Assembly (NCBI RefSeq): GCF_043678055.1
Contig: NZ_JBHEQA010000005.1
Coordinates: 186,001-250,000, forward strand
Direction: 5' to 3'
From: Spongiimicrobium salis
GTDB taxonomy: Bacteria > Bacteroidota > Bacteroidia > Flavobacteriales > Flavobacteriaceae
Length of the DNA: 64,000 bases
Shown here: piece by piece, positions 1 through 11,900 of the stretch
Numbering within the stretch: position 1 is the stretch's first letter
How the letters are laid out: each line of letters opens with the position of its first letter
Made by a program: the position numbers and the translations under genes
Notes under the pieces: model-generated
Told to the model about the DNA's origin: nothing
Database searches by the model: none
What the model saw: the letters and a program-made list of their open reading frames with translations, nothing else

Positions 1-2
1 TC

Positions 3-3000
3 TATTGTACCTATTTGGACAAGGAGAACAGACTTTGGATAGGCACTGATAACGGATTGAACCTTTACAATCGGGATTTAGATGAATTTATTCGTATTGA
101 TTTGAACAAAGGACTGAATCCTAGGATAGAGAGTATTTTTTTGGTGGAGTGTTTGCTCGAGGATGGAGAGGGGAATCTATTGGTGGGAACTACCAATGCA
201 GGTTTGTTAAAATTGAATCTGGATACTTTTGAAATGGCCAGAGTTCCTTTGGAAGAACCCGTATATGATTTTTTTGAAATTAATAATGTAGCAAAAAACT
301 CCAAAGGAGAAATCTATGCCGTCACTAATTTGGGCTTAAAGAAATACGATAGGAATAGGAATGTATTGGTCCGATATCGATATTCGGAAGCAGGGAACAT
401 AAAAAGTATTGACGAACCCATAAATGCCATAATTTTTGATTCCCGGGATAATTTATGGTTGGGGACCACGGAGCAAGGAATTATTAAGATTCCCGAACAT
501 GAGGGCAAACCAGAAGTACAGCGATACCTTGTTTCCAATAAAAAAATCTTTTCGATGTTGGAGTTGGAGGGTGACAAGATTTTATGCGGAACAGAAAATG
601 ATGGTCTTCTGCTGTTGAATGGTGAAGGTGAGATTTTAAAAAGATATGTCAATAACAAGTTTGATAAGAACAGTATAAAATCCAATTCTGTCTGGTCTAT
701 TCACCAAGATAAGGAAGATAGAATTTGGTTAGGCTACTTTAATAGTGGGGTAGGAGTGTACGACAGACTATACAATAAGTTCCATGCTATTGAGAGTTTG
801 CCCAATGAAACCAATTCGCTACAGAATGGAGCGGTCACGGGAATTATAAAAGATGCCGCTGGAAAATTGTGGATTACCATGGATGGGGGAGGAATAGATA
901 TCTATGACCCCGATACTAGAAAGATCGAACATATCAACAATAGTAATACCACAAAATATAGCGGTTTAACAACCAATCAGATCATCTCCATTTTTATAGA
1001 TAGTCAAGAAAATTCATGGGTGTCGAGCTGGAATGGAGGTATTTATTTCTTAAAAAATGGAAGTAAGGAATTTGTTAATTACACTATAGATAATACGGAT
1101 GGCGGCTTATTGTCCAATAAAATATTCAGTATAACGGAAGATTCCCAAGGGTACATTTGGATAGCAACTTTTGAGAATGGGCTTCACTTTTATGACCCCT
1201 ACCAAAATAGATTTTTTCCTTGTACGGATAAACCCTTTGCAGATCATGCGCTCGTAGATGCCAATATAAGAACTGTGCTGGCTGATCGGAACGATAATAT
1301 TTGGTTGGGCACTACTAGTGGCCTTTTTAAGGTGAGGAGAGAAAGTTCCGGGGCTTTCACCGTTGTTTCCTTAAAAAATAGAATGTCCGAGAAGCTAAAA
1401 GAACACCCCAGTACCCACCTGATCCAATCGGTTTACGAAGCTAAGGATGGTAAAATATGGGTAGGTACGGATGGCGGCGGACTCGTTATATACGATTCCG
1501 AAGAAGATAATTTTAAGGCACTCAACAATGTGCCGGGACTTTCGTTAAAATCAATAAGTGCCATAGTGGAAGATAAGAATGGCACCTTTTGGATCAGCGG
1601 GAAATCTGGCATTGCAAAACTGGAGGCAGATTTTAGCAAAGCAACGATTTTCACTGTGGATGACGGCTTGCTTGTAAATGATTTTAACGATAATGCCATA
1701 TATGTAGATGATAATGGCGTACTCTATTTTGGGAGTTATTTGGGAGTCAATTATTTTAACCCCAATAGGCTGCCTGAAAATACAAGTGAACCTTCGCTTT
1801 ATTTTACAGATTTTAAGTTGTTCAACAAAAGTGTTCTTCCGGGAGGAGCTAATTCCCCATTGGACAAAGTTATTTCAGAAACAAAAACCATTACCTTAAA
1901 ACATAAACAATCTGTATTTAGTTTGGAATATGTGGGAATCAATTATACGCGTCCCGAGAAAACGCAATATGCCTACTTTTTGGAAGGTTTGGATTCTGAA
2001 TGGAACTATGTGGGAAATGTGCGTACGGCCAATTATACCAATTTGGCACATGGAGACTACGTTTTCAAGGTAAAATCGGCCAATAATGACGGTGTATGGA
2101 ATACTGCGCCCTTAACTTTAAAAATTAGGGTATTGCCTCCCTGGTGGAAGACAAATTGGGCCTATGTCTCTTATGTAATCCTATTTTTTATCGGAGTTTT
2201 TGCGGTAAACGCGTTTCAAAAGAATCGTTATAGAGAAAAAAGAGCAGTGGAGTTCGAAAGGGATAAGAGGATACAGGAAGAACGTTTGAATGCTAAAAAA
2301 ATTCAGTTTTTTACGAATATTTCCCATGAGTTCAGGACTCCACTGACCTTGATTATGAATCCATTGCTAGATCTGATCAAGAATCCAAATTTGGACCTTC
2401 CAGATGTAGTTCAGCAAAAGCATCAGATTATTTATAAGAATTCTGATCGTCTCTCTAGATTGATCAATGAGTTAATGGATTTTCGAAAGTTGCAATCCAA
2501 TAAAATATTGATTCAGGTTAGGGAAATGGATGTGGTGCAGCAAGTAAGGGATATTCTGACCTATTTTGAGGATGAGGCGGTCAATCGGCAAATCGTGTTG
2601 GAATTTCAACCAGAAGTAGAGAAACTTCAATCCTGGTTAGATTCCAATATGCTGGAAAAAATTCTTTTTAATATCCTATCCAATGCTTTTAAGGTGACAC
2701 CAAATAATGGCCGAATTAGTGTTTTTATTTCTAGAAAACAAGGCAGTGTTCAACTTCCTTTGGTAAGTAGCGAAGAGGCTGTGGAGGTTTTTGAGCTCTC
2801 GGTAAGGGATACAGGGCCAGGACTAGACCAAAAGGAATACAAGCGCATCTTTAAACGATTTTATCAAGTAGGCAAGCTGAACAAAAGCTATTACGGCAGT
2901 ACTGGGATCGGACTAGAAGTAGTGAAAGATTTTGTGGAGTTGCACAAGGGCAAGATCGAAGTGGAAAGTGAAATTGGGAAAGGAACGGAGTTTATCATGA

Positions 3001-3890
3001 CTTTTCCTTTGGGGAAGGCACATTTTTCGGAGAATGAATTGTTTCGAAAAGAAGAGGATGATTATGTTTTGGATAATAGACAAACCCTCGGTACAAATGC
3101 GCCGGATGCCAAGGAAACAGAAGCTGTTGAAACCGTTGAAAACCCCTACACCCTCTTGATTGTTGAGGATAATGCAGCTTTATTGGAATACTTACAGGCA
3201 GAATTTAGAAAACAATTCAAGATCATTACCGCAGAAAATGGAGCCGAAGGCTTAAAAATGGCCCAAGAAAAACTCCCTGATATCATTATCACGGATGTTG
3301 TGATGCCTGAAATGGACGGGATGGAATTGTGCAAACAAATAAAAAAAGACCTTAAGACCAGCCATATACCATTGTTGATGCTTACCGCTAAAACCATGAT
3401 TGCAGATCGCCTGGAAGGCATTGATTCAGGGGCCGATGCCTACTTGGACAAACCCTTTGATATGGGAATTTTGAAGGCTACCCTATTGCAACTACTGAGC
3501 AGTCGCAAAATTTTATTCGATAAATACTACAAGGGGGTAACCAAAACGTCCCATACAAAAACGACCTCCGTAGATAATGAATTCATCCAAAAGGTGCTCG
3601 ATTTCACCCATAAAAATATTAGCGAACCAGATTTGAGTGTAGAACTATTGGCCTCACAATTCTTCTTGAGCAGAAGTCAGTTATACCGAAAAACAAAAGC
3701 GCTTACCGGAGTTTCCGTAAACGAATTTATCCGAAAAGTCCGTTTGGAAAAAGCTAAAGAATTGCTGGAATCAGGAGAAGGCAATATCAGTGAAATCACC
3801 TATAAAGTAGGGTTCTCTTCACCCTCATATTTTACCAAATGCTTCAAAGCAGAATTTGGGTATTTACCTACCGACACCCCTTTAAATTAA
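3..3890 (+). CDS. Hybrid two-component system sensor/AraC regulator (HTCS), 5'-truncated
   Basis: This is a one-protein signal transduction system of the type that senses glycan fragments in the periplasm and switches on an adjacent SusCD locus. The reading frame is open to the left edge, so the signal peptide and first propeller blades are missing; about 1295 residues are visible. In order they show reg_prop beta-propeller repeats (recurring LWIGT-type blades) up to about residue 640, a Y_Y_Y domain (about 650-712), one membrane helix (about 718-738), a HisKA domain with the phospho-acceptor His in NISHEFRTPLTL (about 775), HATPase motifs DTGPGL and GSTGIGLEVV, a receiver with Asp in ITDVVMPEMDG (about 1098) and Lys in LDKPFD, and a C-terminal AraC helix-turn-helix ending in YFTKCFKAEFGYLP. 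All catalytic residues look present. It lies 268 bp upstream of susC on the same strand, so it probably regulates that locus. The ligand cannot be read from the sequence. Confidence 0.95.
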   Translation, partial: YCTYLDKENRLWIGTDNGLNLYNRDLDEFIRIDLNKGLNPRIESIFLVECLLEDGEGNLLVGTTNAGLLKLNLDTFEMARVPLEEPVYDFFEINNVAKNSKGEIYAVTNLGLKKYDRNRNVLVRYRYSEAGNIKSIDEPINAIIFDSRDNLWLGTTEQGIIKIPEHEGKPEVQRYLVSNKKIFSMLELEGDKILCGTENDGLLLLNGEGEILKRYVNNKFDKNSIKSNSVWSIHQDKEDRIWLGYFNSGVGVYDRLYNKFHAIESLPNETNSLQNGAVTGIIKDAAGKLWITMDGGGIDIYDPDTRKIEHINNSNTTKYSGLTTNQIISIFIDSQENSWVSSWNGGIYFLKNGSKEFVNYTIDNTDGGLLSNKIFSITEDSQGYIWIATFENGLHFYDPYQNRFFPCTDKPFADHALVDANIRTVLADRNDNIWLGTTSGLFKVRRESSGAFTVVSLKNRMSEKLKEHPSTHLIQSVYEAKDGKIWVGTDGGGLVIYDSEEDNFKALNNVPGLSLKSISAIVEDKNGTFWISGKSGIAKLEADFSKATIFTVDDGLLVNDFNDNAIYVDDNGVLYFGSYLGVNYFNPNRLPENTSEPSLYFTDFKLFNKSVLPGGANSPLDKVISETKTITLKHKQSVFSLEYVGINYTRPEKTQYAYFLEGLDSEWNYVGNVRTANYTNLAHGDYVFKVKSANNDGVWNTAPLTLKIRVLPPWWKTNWAYVSYVILFFIGVFAVNAFQKNRYREKRAVEFERDKRIQEERLNAKKIQFFTNISHEFRTPLTLIMNPLLDLIKNPNLDLPDVVQQKHQIIYKNSDRLSRLINELMDFRKLQSNKILIQVREMDVVQQVRDILTYFEDEAVNRQIVLEFQPEVEKLQSWLDSNMLEKILFNILSNAFKVTPNNGRISVFISRKQGSVQLPLVSSEEAVEVFELSVRDTGPGLDQKEYKRIFKRFYQVGKLNKSYYGSTGIGLEVVKDFVELHKGKIEVESEIGKGTEFIMTFPLGKAHFSENELFRKEEDDYVLDNRQTLGTNAPDAKETEAVETVENPYTLLIVEDNAALLEYLQAEFRKQFKIITAENGAEGLKMAQEKLPDIIITDVVMPEMDGMELCKQIKKDLKTSHIPLLMLTAKTMIADRLEGIDSGADAYLDKPFDMGILKATLLQLLSSRKILFDKYYKGVTKTSHTKTTSVDNEFIQKVLDFTHKNISEPDLSVELLASQFFLSRSQLYRKTKALTGVSVNEFIRKVRLEKAKELLESGEGNISEITYKVGFSSPSYFTKCFKAEFGYLPTDTPLN

Positions 3891-4061
3891 CATTGTTTTT
3901 TGTTTACAAAATGTTAGGGTAAAATTAAATTTTTATCAGGCCTTACTTTGCCTAAATGTTCCCTAAGCCCATGTAAATAGGCATAATGCAACAAAATTGT
4001 TATTAAATGCATCATAAGTGTTATCTATTTTACGTATAGCAAAGCTAGATTTATGGGCTAT

Positions 4062-4069
4062 TAATTTTG
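4062..4069 (+). promoter_or_regulatory. Candidate -7 box upstream of susC
   Basis: TAATTTTG fits the Bacteroidota -7 consensus TAnnTTTG. It lies 89 bp before the susC ATG, which would leave a leader of about 85 nt. No TTTG element is visible at the usual -33 spacing, which fits a promoter needing an activator such as the upstream HTCS. This is a motif match only. Confidence 0.4.
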
Positions 4070-4158
4070 TGAAATGTTTAAGGTTTCATTTAGGATGTTT
4101 TCACACTATTGACAAAGTAAACTACAAACTGGAATTAATTTAAAATTAACCGATTTTT

Positions 4159-7100
4159 ATGAAGATTAAATTTTTTAGAACGCTATTGTTTATGATGATC
4201 GTATTGTCTTCTGGCTTTGCGCTAGGACAAACGGTAAGCGGTACGGTCACAAGTGATGGAGTACCATTGCCAGGGGCGACCATAGTGGTGAAAGGAACCA
4301 CAAATGGCACTTCCACAGATTTCGATGGATTATATACCTTAAACGAAGTTCCTTCGGATGCTGTCCTGGTATTCAGTTATATAGGTTATGTTACCCAAGA
4401 AGTTGCCGTGAATGGGAGAACAGAAATCAATGTGGTTATGGATCAGGACGCTAAGGCTTTGGATGAGGTGGTGGTGATCGGTTATGGAACCCAAAAGCGA
4501 TCAGAGCTTACGTATGCCGTCTCTACGGTAAAAGCGGATCAGATCAGTGAAATTCCTGCCGCGGATATAGCGCAGACCTTACAGGGGCGTGCAGCAGGAA
4601 TCACGGTAATCAACGGGGGCTCCCCTGGAGAACGTACTGCCATACGTATTCGGGGTTTAAGCACCTTTGGTAGTGGAGATCCCTTATATGTTGTCGATGG
4701 CGTATTTACCAATAATATCAATAGCATCAACCCTGGTTCCATAGAAAAGGTAGATGTGTTGAAAGATGCGGCTTCAACCGCAATATATGGATCTAGAGGG
4801 GCCAATGGGGTAATTATCATTACCACGAGTAAAGGAACTAGAGGAAAGGCCAATTTTAAATTTAGTACCTATGCAGGTTTTCAACAATCCAATAAGCGTT
4901 ATGATGTATTGAATACAGAGCAATATATCCAATACATTAGAGAAGTGAATGCACAATCCTTCATTCCCGGTGCTGGAGGTGCTCCTATTCCAAGAATAAA
5001 CGATGATCCCAATTTTGATGGAAATGGTATAGATACCGATTGGCAAGACGAGTTCTTTCGGTCTGCACCCATAACAAATTATGATTTTAACGTTTCGGGT
5101 GGATCGGAAATCGGAAGGTATAATTTTGGATTTTCCGCTTTTGATCAAGATGGTATTTATGTGGATACTAATTTTAAAAGACAGACCTTTAATATTAATA
5201 GTGAAGCTAATGTTACAGATAAGTTTAGGGTTGGTGAGACCTTTTCCCTTGGTTTTTCACAAAGAATTGCGCCGCAAGTAGCTGGCGGTCGCGAACCCTT
5301 GTTCAACCTTTTAGCATCTGCACCCTATGTTCCTGTTAGAAACCCAGATGGTACTTTTGCAGGAGCTCAGGATGGCGATAATAACAATGCAAGAAATCAA
5401 TTACGGGTACAAGATTCAGATGATAACCTAAACAGATTTACATCTTTAATAGGTTCTTTGTATGCGGAATACGATCTTCCTTATGGTTTTAAATTTAGAA
5501 GTCAATATGGCTTGGATGCCTTCTTTTCCTTTCAGGACAATATACAAAGGGCTTTCTCTGTAGGTGAATTTTCAAGAGATATTACCAGTATCAATAAAGG
5601 TCGTGCGAGTCAAATCTCTCGAATTTTTACCAACTCACTATCTTTTAATAAAACCTTTGCAGAAGTCCATAATTTTGAAGCTACTTTAGTCTCTGAGCGT
5701 CAAGATACACGCTTTGAAACGCTTACAGGTTCTAGTACCAATGAACTTACTTCTGCCATCAACGAATTGGTGGGTACCGGAGGTACCAACAGTAGAACGG
5801 AAGATAATATTTTAATCTCGTATTTAGGGCGTGTGAACTACAACTATGATGGGAAGTACTTAGCTTCGGCTGCGATACGTAGGGATAAATCATCCAGATT
5901 TGGACCTAATAACCAAGTAGGATGGTTCCCATCTGCTTCTGTAGGATGGGTAGCGTCTAAAGAAAGTTTCCTAGCGGATAGCGAAGTCATCAACAACTTA
6001 AAGTTCAGGGCCAGTTACGGGGTTACCGGAAACAATAGAATTCCATTTGATGTGGCCAATGCTAACGTAGCTTTTGATTTAATATACCCTGTAGGAGGGG
6101 TAACTTCATTGGCTTCAGCCGTAAACGGAATTGCAAACCCAGATGTACAATGGGAGGAAGCTACAAAACAAAACTTTGGGGTTGACGTAGGTTTATGGAA
6201 CAATAAAGTAACCTTTACCGGAGAATACTTCATAAATTCCAGTGACGGTCTCTTGGTCAATGAAACCGCTAGGGCCAGTGCTGGAGGCGGTGGCGGGAAC
6301 CAAGGTTTGGGTATTATCCGAAATGCTGGTGATATCGAAGTAACTGGTTTTGAATTTACGGTAGGTTATAACGATTATGAAGGGGATTTTAAATGGAGTG
6401 CCAGTGCTAATTTCACCACCACAGAAAGTACGGTGAATAGTTTGGGACAACAAGATCAATTGTTACAAGCAAGAATCAATCCCTTAGAGGCTAGTGTAAG
6501 TAGATTGGCTCCGGGACAACCTTTATATCACTTTTTCGGACGAATTTTCGAAGGGGTGTACTCTACAGAACAGGAAATCATTGATGATTTAGGCGCAGAT
6601 AATTTAGATCCTACTTCAGGAGCCACCTATCAACCAAGACCTGGAGATGCCCGTTTTAGAGATATCAATGGCGATGGGGATATCACAGATGAAGATAGAA
6701 CGATAATCGGAGATCCCAATCCTGATTTCACCTATGCGGTAAATTTAAATGCATCCTATAAAGGCTTTGACTTCTCCGCCTTAATTACTGGGGTTCAGGG
6801 GGCGGATGCTTTTAATACCAACGTATTCAGTTTAGAAGGACAGGAAAGAGTAAACAATGCTGGTGTGGAGGTATTGCGCCGTTGGCAAAATCCTGGTGAC
6901 ATCACCGATGTACCAAGGTTTCGATTTGGACGTAATGACAACAATCAAATTTCTACCAGATTTATTGAAGATGCGTCCTATGCCCGTTTAAAGAATGTCA
7001 CTTTAGGGTATTCACTACCTGCAGATCTTTTGGATAGAGTGTTCAATGGCACCATCAGTAAGGTGCGATTATATGTGCAGAGCCAGAATTTGGTGACACT

Positions 7101-7236
7101 AACGAATTACTCAGGACTTGATCCAGAAATAGAGCCTTTCTATGGTGCTGCTGGAATCATTGAAGGCTTGAATATCGATAGGGGTAGAGGACCACAGCCT
7201 AAAACCTTTTTAACTGGATTGCAAATTGAATTTTAA
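4159..7236 (+). CDS. SusC/RagA-family TonB-dependent outer membrane transporter
   Basis: This is an outer membrane beta-barrel that imports oligosaccharides with TonB energy and works together with its SusD lid. The 1025 residues start with a signal peptide (cleavage near FALGQ). A carboxypeptidase-D-like domain follows (VSGTVTSDGVPLPGATIVV, about 25-105), then a TonB-box-like DEVVVIGYGTQ, a plug domain with the SusC-type motifs LYVVDGVF and DAASTAIYGSRGANGVI, and a long barrel ending in an aromatic-rich strand (LTGLQIEF). There is no N-terminal STN signalling domain, which agrees with regulation by an HTCS and not by an anti-sigma/ECF pair. The length is normal for the family. susD starts 11 bp downstream, so the two are surely co-transcribed. 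The substrate cannot be named. Confidence 0.95.
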   Translation: MKIKFFRTLLFMMIVLSSGFALGQTVSGTVTSDGVPLPGATIVVKGTTNGTSTDFDGLYTLNEVPSDAVLVFSYIGYVTQEVAVNGRTEINVVMDQDAKALDEVVVIGYGTQKRSELTYAVSTVKADQISEIPAADIAQTLQGRAAGITVINGGSPGERTAIRIRGLSTFGSGDPLYVVDGVFTNNINSINPGSIEKVDVLKDAASTAIYGSRGANGVIIITTSKGTRGKANFKFSTYAGFQQSNKRYDVLNTEQYIQYIREVNAQSFIPGAGGAPIPRINDDPNFDGNGIDTDWQDEFFRSAPITNYDFNVSGGSEIGRYNFGFSAFDQDGIYVDTNFKRQTFNINSEANVTDKFRVGETFSLGFSQRIAPQVAGGREPLFNLLASAPYVPVRNPDGTFAGAQDGDNNNARNQLRVQDSDDNLNRFTSLIGSLYAEYDLPYGFKFRSQYGLDAFFSFQDNIQRAFSVGEFSRDITSINKGRASQISRIFTNSLSFNKTFAEVHNFEATLVSERQDTRFETLTGSSTNELTSAINELVGTGGTNSRTEDNILISYLGRVNYNYDGKYLASAAIRRDKSSRFGPNNQVGWFPSASVGWVASKESFLADSEVINNLKFRASYGVTGNNRIPFDVANANVAFDLIYPVGGVTSLASAVNGIANPDVQWEEATKQNFGVDVGLWNNKVTFTGEYFINSSDGLLVNETARASAGGGGGNQGLGIIRNAGDIEVTGFEFTVGYNDYEGDFKWSASANFTTTESTVNSLGQQDQLLQARINPLEASVSRLAPGQPLYHFFGRIFEGVYSTEQEIIDDLGADNLDPTSGATYQPRPGDARFRDINGDGDITDEDRTIIGDPNPDFTYAVNLNASYKGFDFSALITGVQGADAFNTNVFSLEGQERVNNAGVEVLRRWQNPGDITDVPRFRFGRNDNNQISTRFIEDASYARLKNVTLGYSLPADLLDRVFNGTISKVRLYVQSQNLVTLTNYSGLDPEIEPFYGAAGIIEGLNIDRGRGPQPKTFLTGLQIEF

Positions 7237-7246
7237 TAATTAGACT

Positions 7247-8761
7247 ATGAGAAAAAGATTAAGTTTTAAATTATTCTATACGATGATTGCTGCTATGGCC
7301 TTCATCATATCTTGTAGCGATGATGCTACAGTGCTAAATGAGAACGAATTGCCACAAGTATCCTTTATTGCAAATTTAGATGCAGCTGGTTTAGCGGCTA
7401 CGGCAAGTTCAACCTATGCACATTTACAAACGCAAGGATTGTATCAGCGTTTCGCATATATCTTACCCGATACCTTTAGTGATGAAATGGTACCTTCGGA
7501 GGATGCCAACTTTTTGCCCTCTTCAGAATTTAGAATCACGCCTATTTTGGATCAAACTGCTTTGTATTGGACGGCCTGTTATAATGGGATTTCCAGATGT
7601 AATTTTCTACTTAGAAATGAAGAAGCGATTCGTGCAAGAATAGGAAATTCGGATATTACCGAAGCAGATGCGGATATGGCTCTGGGAGAAGCGCGTTTTA
7701 TGAGAGGCTTATTTTATTTCTTTCTAGTGAAAAGATATGGAGGTGTTCCGCTGGAGTTGGACGAAGAAACCCCTTTAACCGGTATCCCAAGAAGTTCGGT
7801 CGATGAAACCTATGCGGCGATTATCAGTGATTTACAACAAGCTACCCAATTATTGCCTACCAAGGAAACATTGGCGGCTGAAGATATTGGTAGAGCTACC
7901 CGGGGAGCTGCGCTGGGGATGTTGGGAAAAGTCTTTTTACAACGGGGAATGCATGCCGAAGCGAGACAGGTGTTAAGCGAAATCACAGGCTATACCTTAT
8001 TGCCTAGAGAACAATACCGGGATAATTTTAACGATGGAGGGGAATTCAATGATGAATCCATGTTCGAAGTCATATTTACCGGTGAAGATGCCATGGACCA
8101 AAGATGGAACGCCAATGGTGTAGGATTGGGTGAAGTAACTTTTCATGCCCAAGAGTATACCGGTTGGGGCAACGCACGACCTTCTCAAAAAATGATTGAC
8201 GAATATGAACCGGATGATCATAGACTAGCAGATCATATTTTACTACCCGGAGATACTTTTGGCGCTGCTGATGATCAAGTAAATACCAATGGTAACCTCT
8301 GGTTTAAATTTTCCCAATTGTATGAAAATGATGCCACGACAGATTTCGGAGCTACCAATGCAAGAGTGCTCCGGTTTTCGGATGTGGTCTTAATGCAAGC
8401 GGAGGTGGAAAATGCTTTGGGTAATGATGCGGCTGCTATTGATTTTCTTAATCAATTAAGAACACGTTCCGAGCTTCCGTTGTATGGTAGTGCAGAGATG
8501 GACAGTAGGGGATTTCCGGTAACAACACCGGCGGAGGTGTTTAATGCCATTGTTCATGAGCGCATGGTAGAACTTTCGGCAGAACAGAGTCGTTTTGATG
8601 ATTTGATACGATGGAATTTGGATGCCCAGGAATTGGCTGTAGATGATAACGGGTTTCCTCGGGGGTATAGTCCGGATATACACCGTCTCATGCCCATACC
8701 GCAGACAGAAATTGATACCAATGATGCTCTGACCACAGCGGATCAGAATCCAGGGTTTTAA
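7247..8761 (+). CDS. SusD/RagB-family surface glycan-binding lipoprotein
   Basis: This is the outer-surface lipoprotein that caps SusC and captures the substrate. The 504 residues begin with a lipoprotein signal (lipobox FIISC, Cys near residue 23). They then show the family's helical TPR-like N-terminal half (ALYWTACYNGISRCNFLL; ALGEARFMRGLFYFFLVKRYGGVPL) and the typical C-terminal part (VLRFSDVVLMQAEVENALG; ERMVELSAEQSRFDDLIRW; HRLMPIPQTEI). The length matches the family. It sits 11 bp after susC and is followed by a good terminator, so susC-susD probably form a transcript that ends here or only partly reads through into the next gene. Confidence 0.95.
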   Translation: MRKRLSFKLFYTMIAAMAFIISCSDDATVLNENELPQVSFIANLDAAGLAATASSTYAHLQTQGLYQRFAYILPDTFSDEMVPSEDANFLPSSEFRITPILDQTALYWTACYNGISRCNFLLRNEEAIRARIGNSDITEADADMALGEARFMRGLFYFFLVKRYGGVPLELDEETPLTGIPRSSVDETYAAIISDLQQATQLLPTKETLAAEDIGRATRGAALGMLGKVFLQRGMHAEARQVLSEITGYTLLPREQYRDNFNDGGEFNDESMFEVIFTGEDAMDQRWNANGVGLGEVTFHAQEYTGWGNARPSQKMIDEYEPDDHRLADHILLPGDTFGAADDQVNTNGNLWFKFSQLYENDATTDFGATNARVLRFSDVVLMQAEVENALGNDAAAIDFLNQLRTRSELPLYGSAEMDSRGFPVTTPAEVFNAIVHERMVELSAEQSRFDDLIRWNLDAQELAVDDNGFPRGYSPDIHRLMPIPQTEIDTNDALTTADQNPGF

Positions 8762-8786
8762 TCTATTGGGTTCAAAAAATGCATAT

Positions 8787-8816
8787 AAAAGCAGAGATAA
8801 ATTCTCTGCTTTTTTT
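8787..8816 (+). terminator. Intrinsic terminator after susD
   Basis: An 11-bp perfect stem (AAAAGCAGAGA with TCTCTGCTTTT) around a 5-nt loop is followed by a run of T. It begins 26 bp after the susD stop. It separates susCD from the VCBS-repeat gene and may set a lower expression level for that gene. Confidence 0.85.
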
Positions 8817-8902
8817 ATCATATCCATATGTTGATATTAAGATTTATTTTTTAAAAAATTACATAAGATTAGGTATTTTAGAGGTTTAAACTTTTTTACG
8901 CT

Positions 8903-11900
8903 ATGAAAGGTATTGCTTATATCTGTTGTTCCCTTCTTATACTCGTATGTATTGCTTGTAGTGGAGAACAATCCAAGACCGTATCGGAAGAATCCAGGGC
9001 CATTGGAAAAATATTTTCAAAATTAGATGCGGCGTCAACCGGAATCACATTTGCCAATGTGCTTACGGAAACAGATACCCTGAATTATTTTACCTATCCC
9101 TATCTCTATATGGGAGGGGGAGTAGCTACTGGGGATATTAATAACGACGGATTGGCCGATCTCTTTTTTACGGGAAATATGGTGTCTAACCGACTTTATC
9201 TGAATAAAGGAAATCTCCAGTTTGAAGATATCACCGAAAAAGCCGGCATCGGAGGTGATGACCGATGGTTTACCGGAACTACGATGGCCGATGTAAACAA
9301 TGATGGCTATTTGGATATCTATTGTATGGTGGCGGGGCAATCTAACCCCAAAGACAATTTGTTATACATCAATAACGGAGATAATACCTTTACGGAGAGG
9401 GCCAAAGAATATGGCCTGAACGATATTGGAAATAGTGTGGATGCCTCTTTTTTTGATTATGATAAGGATGGGGATTTGGATGTTTTTGTAGCCAATTACC
9501 CTATCACACCCTTCCAATACAATAGTTTAAATTACAGGAATAGAATGGACCATGTTTCTGACGTGGAAACGGATAATTTGTACCGAAATGATAATGGCCA
9601 TTTTACCAAAGTTACAGAAGAAGCCCAAGTAAAGGTATACAGCCTATCGCTTAGCGTTACCGTAAGTGACCTTAACAATGACGGATGGCCCGATATGTAT
9701 GTGTCCAATGACTTTCAGTCGCCAGATTGTATGTACATCAATAACCAAGATGGAACTTTTAGCAATGTGATTAAAGAATCTACGGAACATACTTCTTTTT
9801 ACGGGATGGGAGTGGATATTGCTGATTTTAATAACGATGGTTTTGCAGATATTCTTCAAATGGACATGGACGCGGCCTCTAATAGAAGGTCCAAAGCCAA
9901 TATGGCCAGTATGAACCCCCTGATGTTCGAAAATATTGAACGGATCGGTTTTCAATACCAGTTTATGCAAAATTCATTGCAAGTAGGGAATGGAGTGCAA
10001 AAGGGCAATGTACCTAAGTTTAGTGATATCTCCAGATTTGCAGGGTTATCCTCTACAGATTGGAGCTGGGCCCCCCTCTTTGCCGATTTGGATAATGACG
10101 GATGGAAAGATGTCTTTATTTCCAATGGTACACGCAGGGAAATCAACAATAAAGATTACTTTAATGCATTGAAAGGCGAGAAGAAAAATAAAGATAGCCT
10201 CCTGATCAAAAGCCTAAGGATTCCTTCGGAAAAAATAGATAATTATGTATTCCGCAATAAAGGGAACTTAACCTTTGAACGTGCCAATGATTATTGGGGA
10301 CTTTCCCATGAAGGCTTTTCTAATGGTGCGGTATATGTGGATTTGGACAATGATGGGGATTTGGAAATTGTGACCAATAATATTGATGAAGCACCTTCTC
10401 TTTTTGAGAATACCAGTGCCACAACCAACAATTATCTTTCTGTTCGCTTTAAAGGCGCTCCTAAAAATGAATTTGGTTTGGGGAGCAAACTAGTCCTGAC
10501 TGCGGGCGATTTGGTGCAAACACAGGAATTGACACTAAGTAGAGGATTTCAATCTTCCGTAGCCCCGCAATTGCACTTTGGATTGGGACAAATAGCTAAA
10601 ATTGATGAAATCAAAGTGTCCTGGCCCGATGGAAAAGAAGAGGTAATACAAGGTGTAGCGGCCAATCAATTGTTGACCTTGGAGTATACAAATGCAAGGG
10701 TGGCTTCTGCAGTTACGGGCAATGAAAGAATGCTTTTTGATAGTTTTTCAGATACTTTGGCCATCTATAAACACAAAGAAAACCGTTATGATGACTTTAA
10801 ATATGAAATACTCTTACCTCATAAAACCTCCCAATTTGGTCCGGGCATTGCCGTAGGCGATATCAATGGGGATCAATTGGACGATTTTTATGTGGGTGCT
10901 GCCTCCAAGTACCCTGGAGGGCTGTACTTTCAACAAGCCGATGGTAGCTTTGAACAGCAAAAGTCGCAGATTTTATTAGAGGATAGACAGTATGAGGATA
11001 TGGGGGCATTGTTATTTGATCCAGATAACGATGGGGATAATGATCTGTACATTGTCAGTGGTGGGAACGAATTTAAACATGATTCCCCTATGCTTAGAGA
11101 CCGCCTCTATATCAATGATGGCAAGGGGAATTTTTCCAAAAATATTTCGTCGCTTCCTTGGATTATCTCAAGTGGGAGTAGGGTATATGCCAATGATTTT
11201 GATAAGGATGGGGATTTAGATCTTTTTGTTGGTGGAAGGTTAGTGCCTACAAATTATCCCGCACCGGCAAACAGTTATATTTTGGAAAACATTAGCACTA
11301 AAGGAACTCCAAAGTTTAGGGATGTCACAAAAAAAGTAGCCCCGCAATTAACGAAATTAGGTCTGGTGACCACGGCGAATTGGGTAGATTATGATCAAGA
11401 TGGTTGGACCGATCTTATTGTAGCGGGAGAATGGATGCCCATTCGTGTCTTTAAAAATAATCAGGGGAAGTTCAACGAAACTTCTGAAATTTTAGGCCTA
11501 ACAGATACCACAGGTTGGTGGTTCAGTCTTATCAGTGAGGATTTTGATAATGATGGGGATATTGATCTCATGGCTGGAAACCTGGGATTAAACTATAAGT
11601 ATAAGGCTCAGGGTGATGAGACTTTTGATGTGTATTTTAATGATTTTGATGGTAACAAACGCAATGATATTGTATTGAGTTATTATAATGATGGGGAGAA
11701 GTATCCCGTGCGCGGTCGTGAATGTTCTTCTCAGCAAATTCCCTCCATAAAAAAGAAATTTGAAAGTTATAATGAATTTTCCACCGCCACATTGACCGAT
11801 GTCTATGACGAGAATAAATTGGAAAGAGGCTTGCACTATCAAGTAAAGTCCTTTGCCAGTCTGTATTTGGAGAATAAAAATGGGAAATATATACCACATC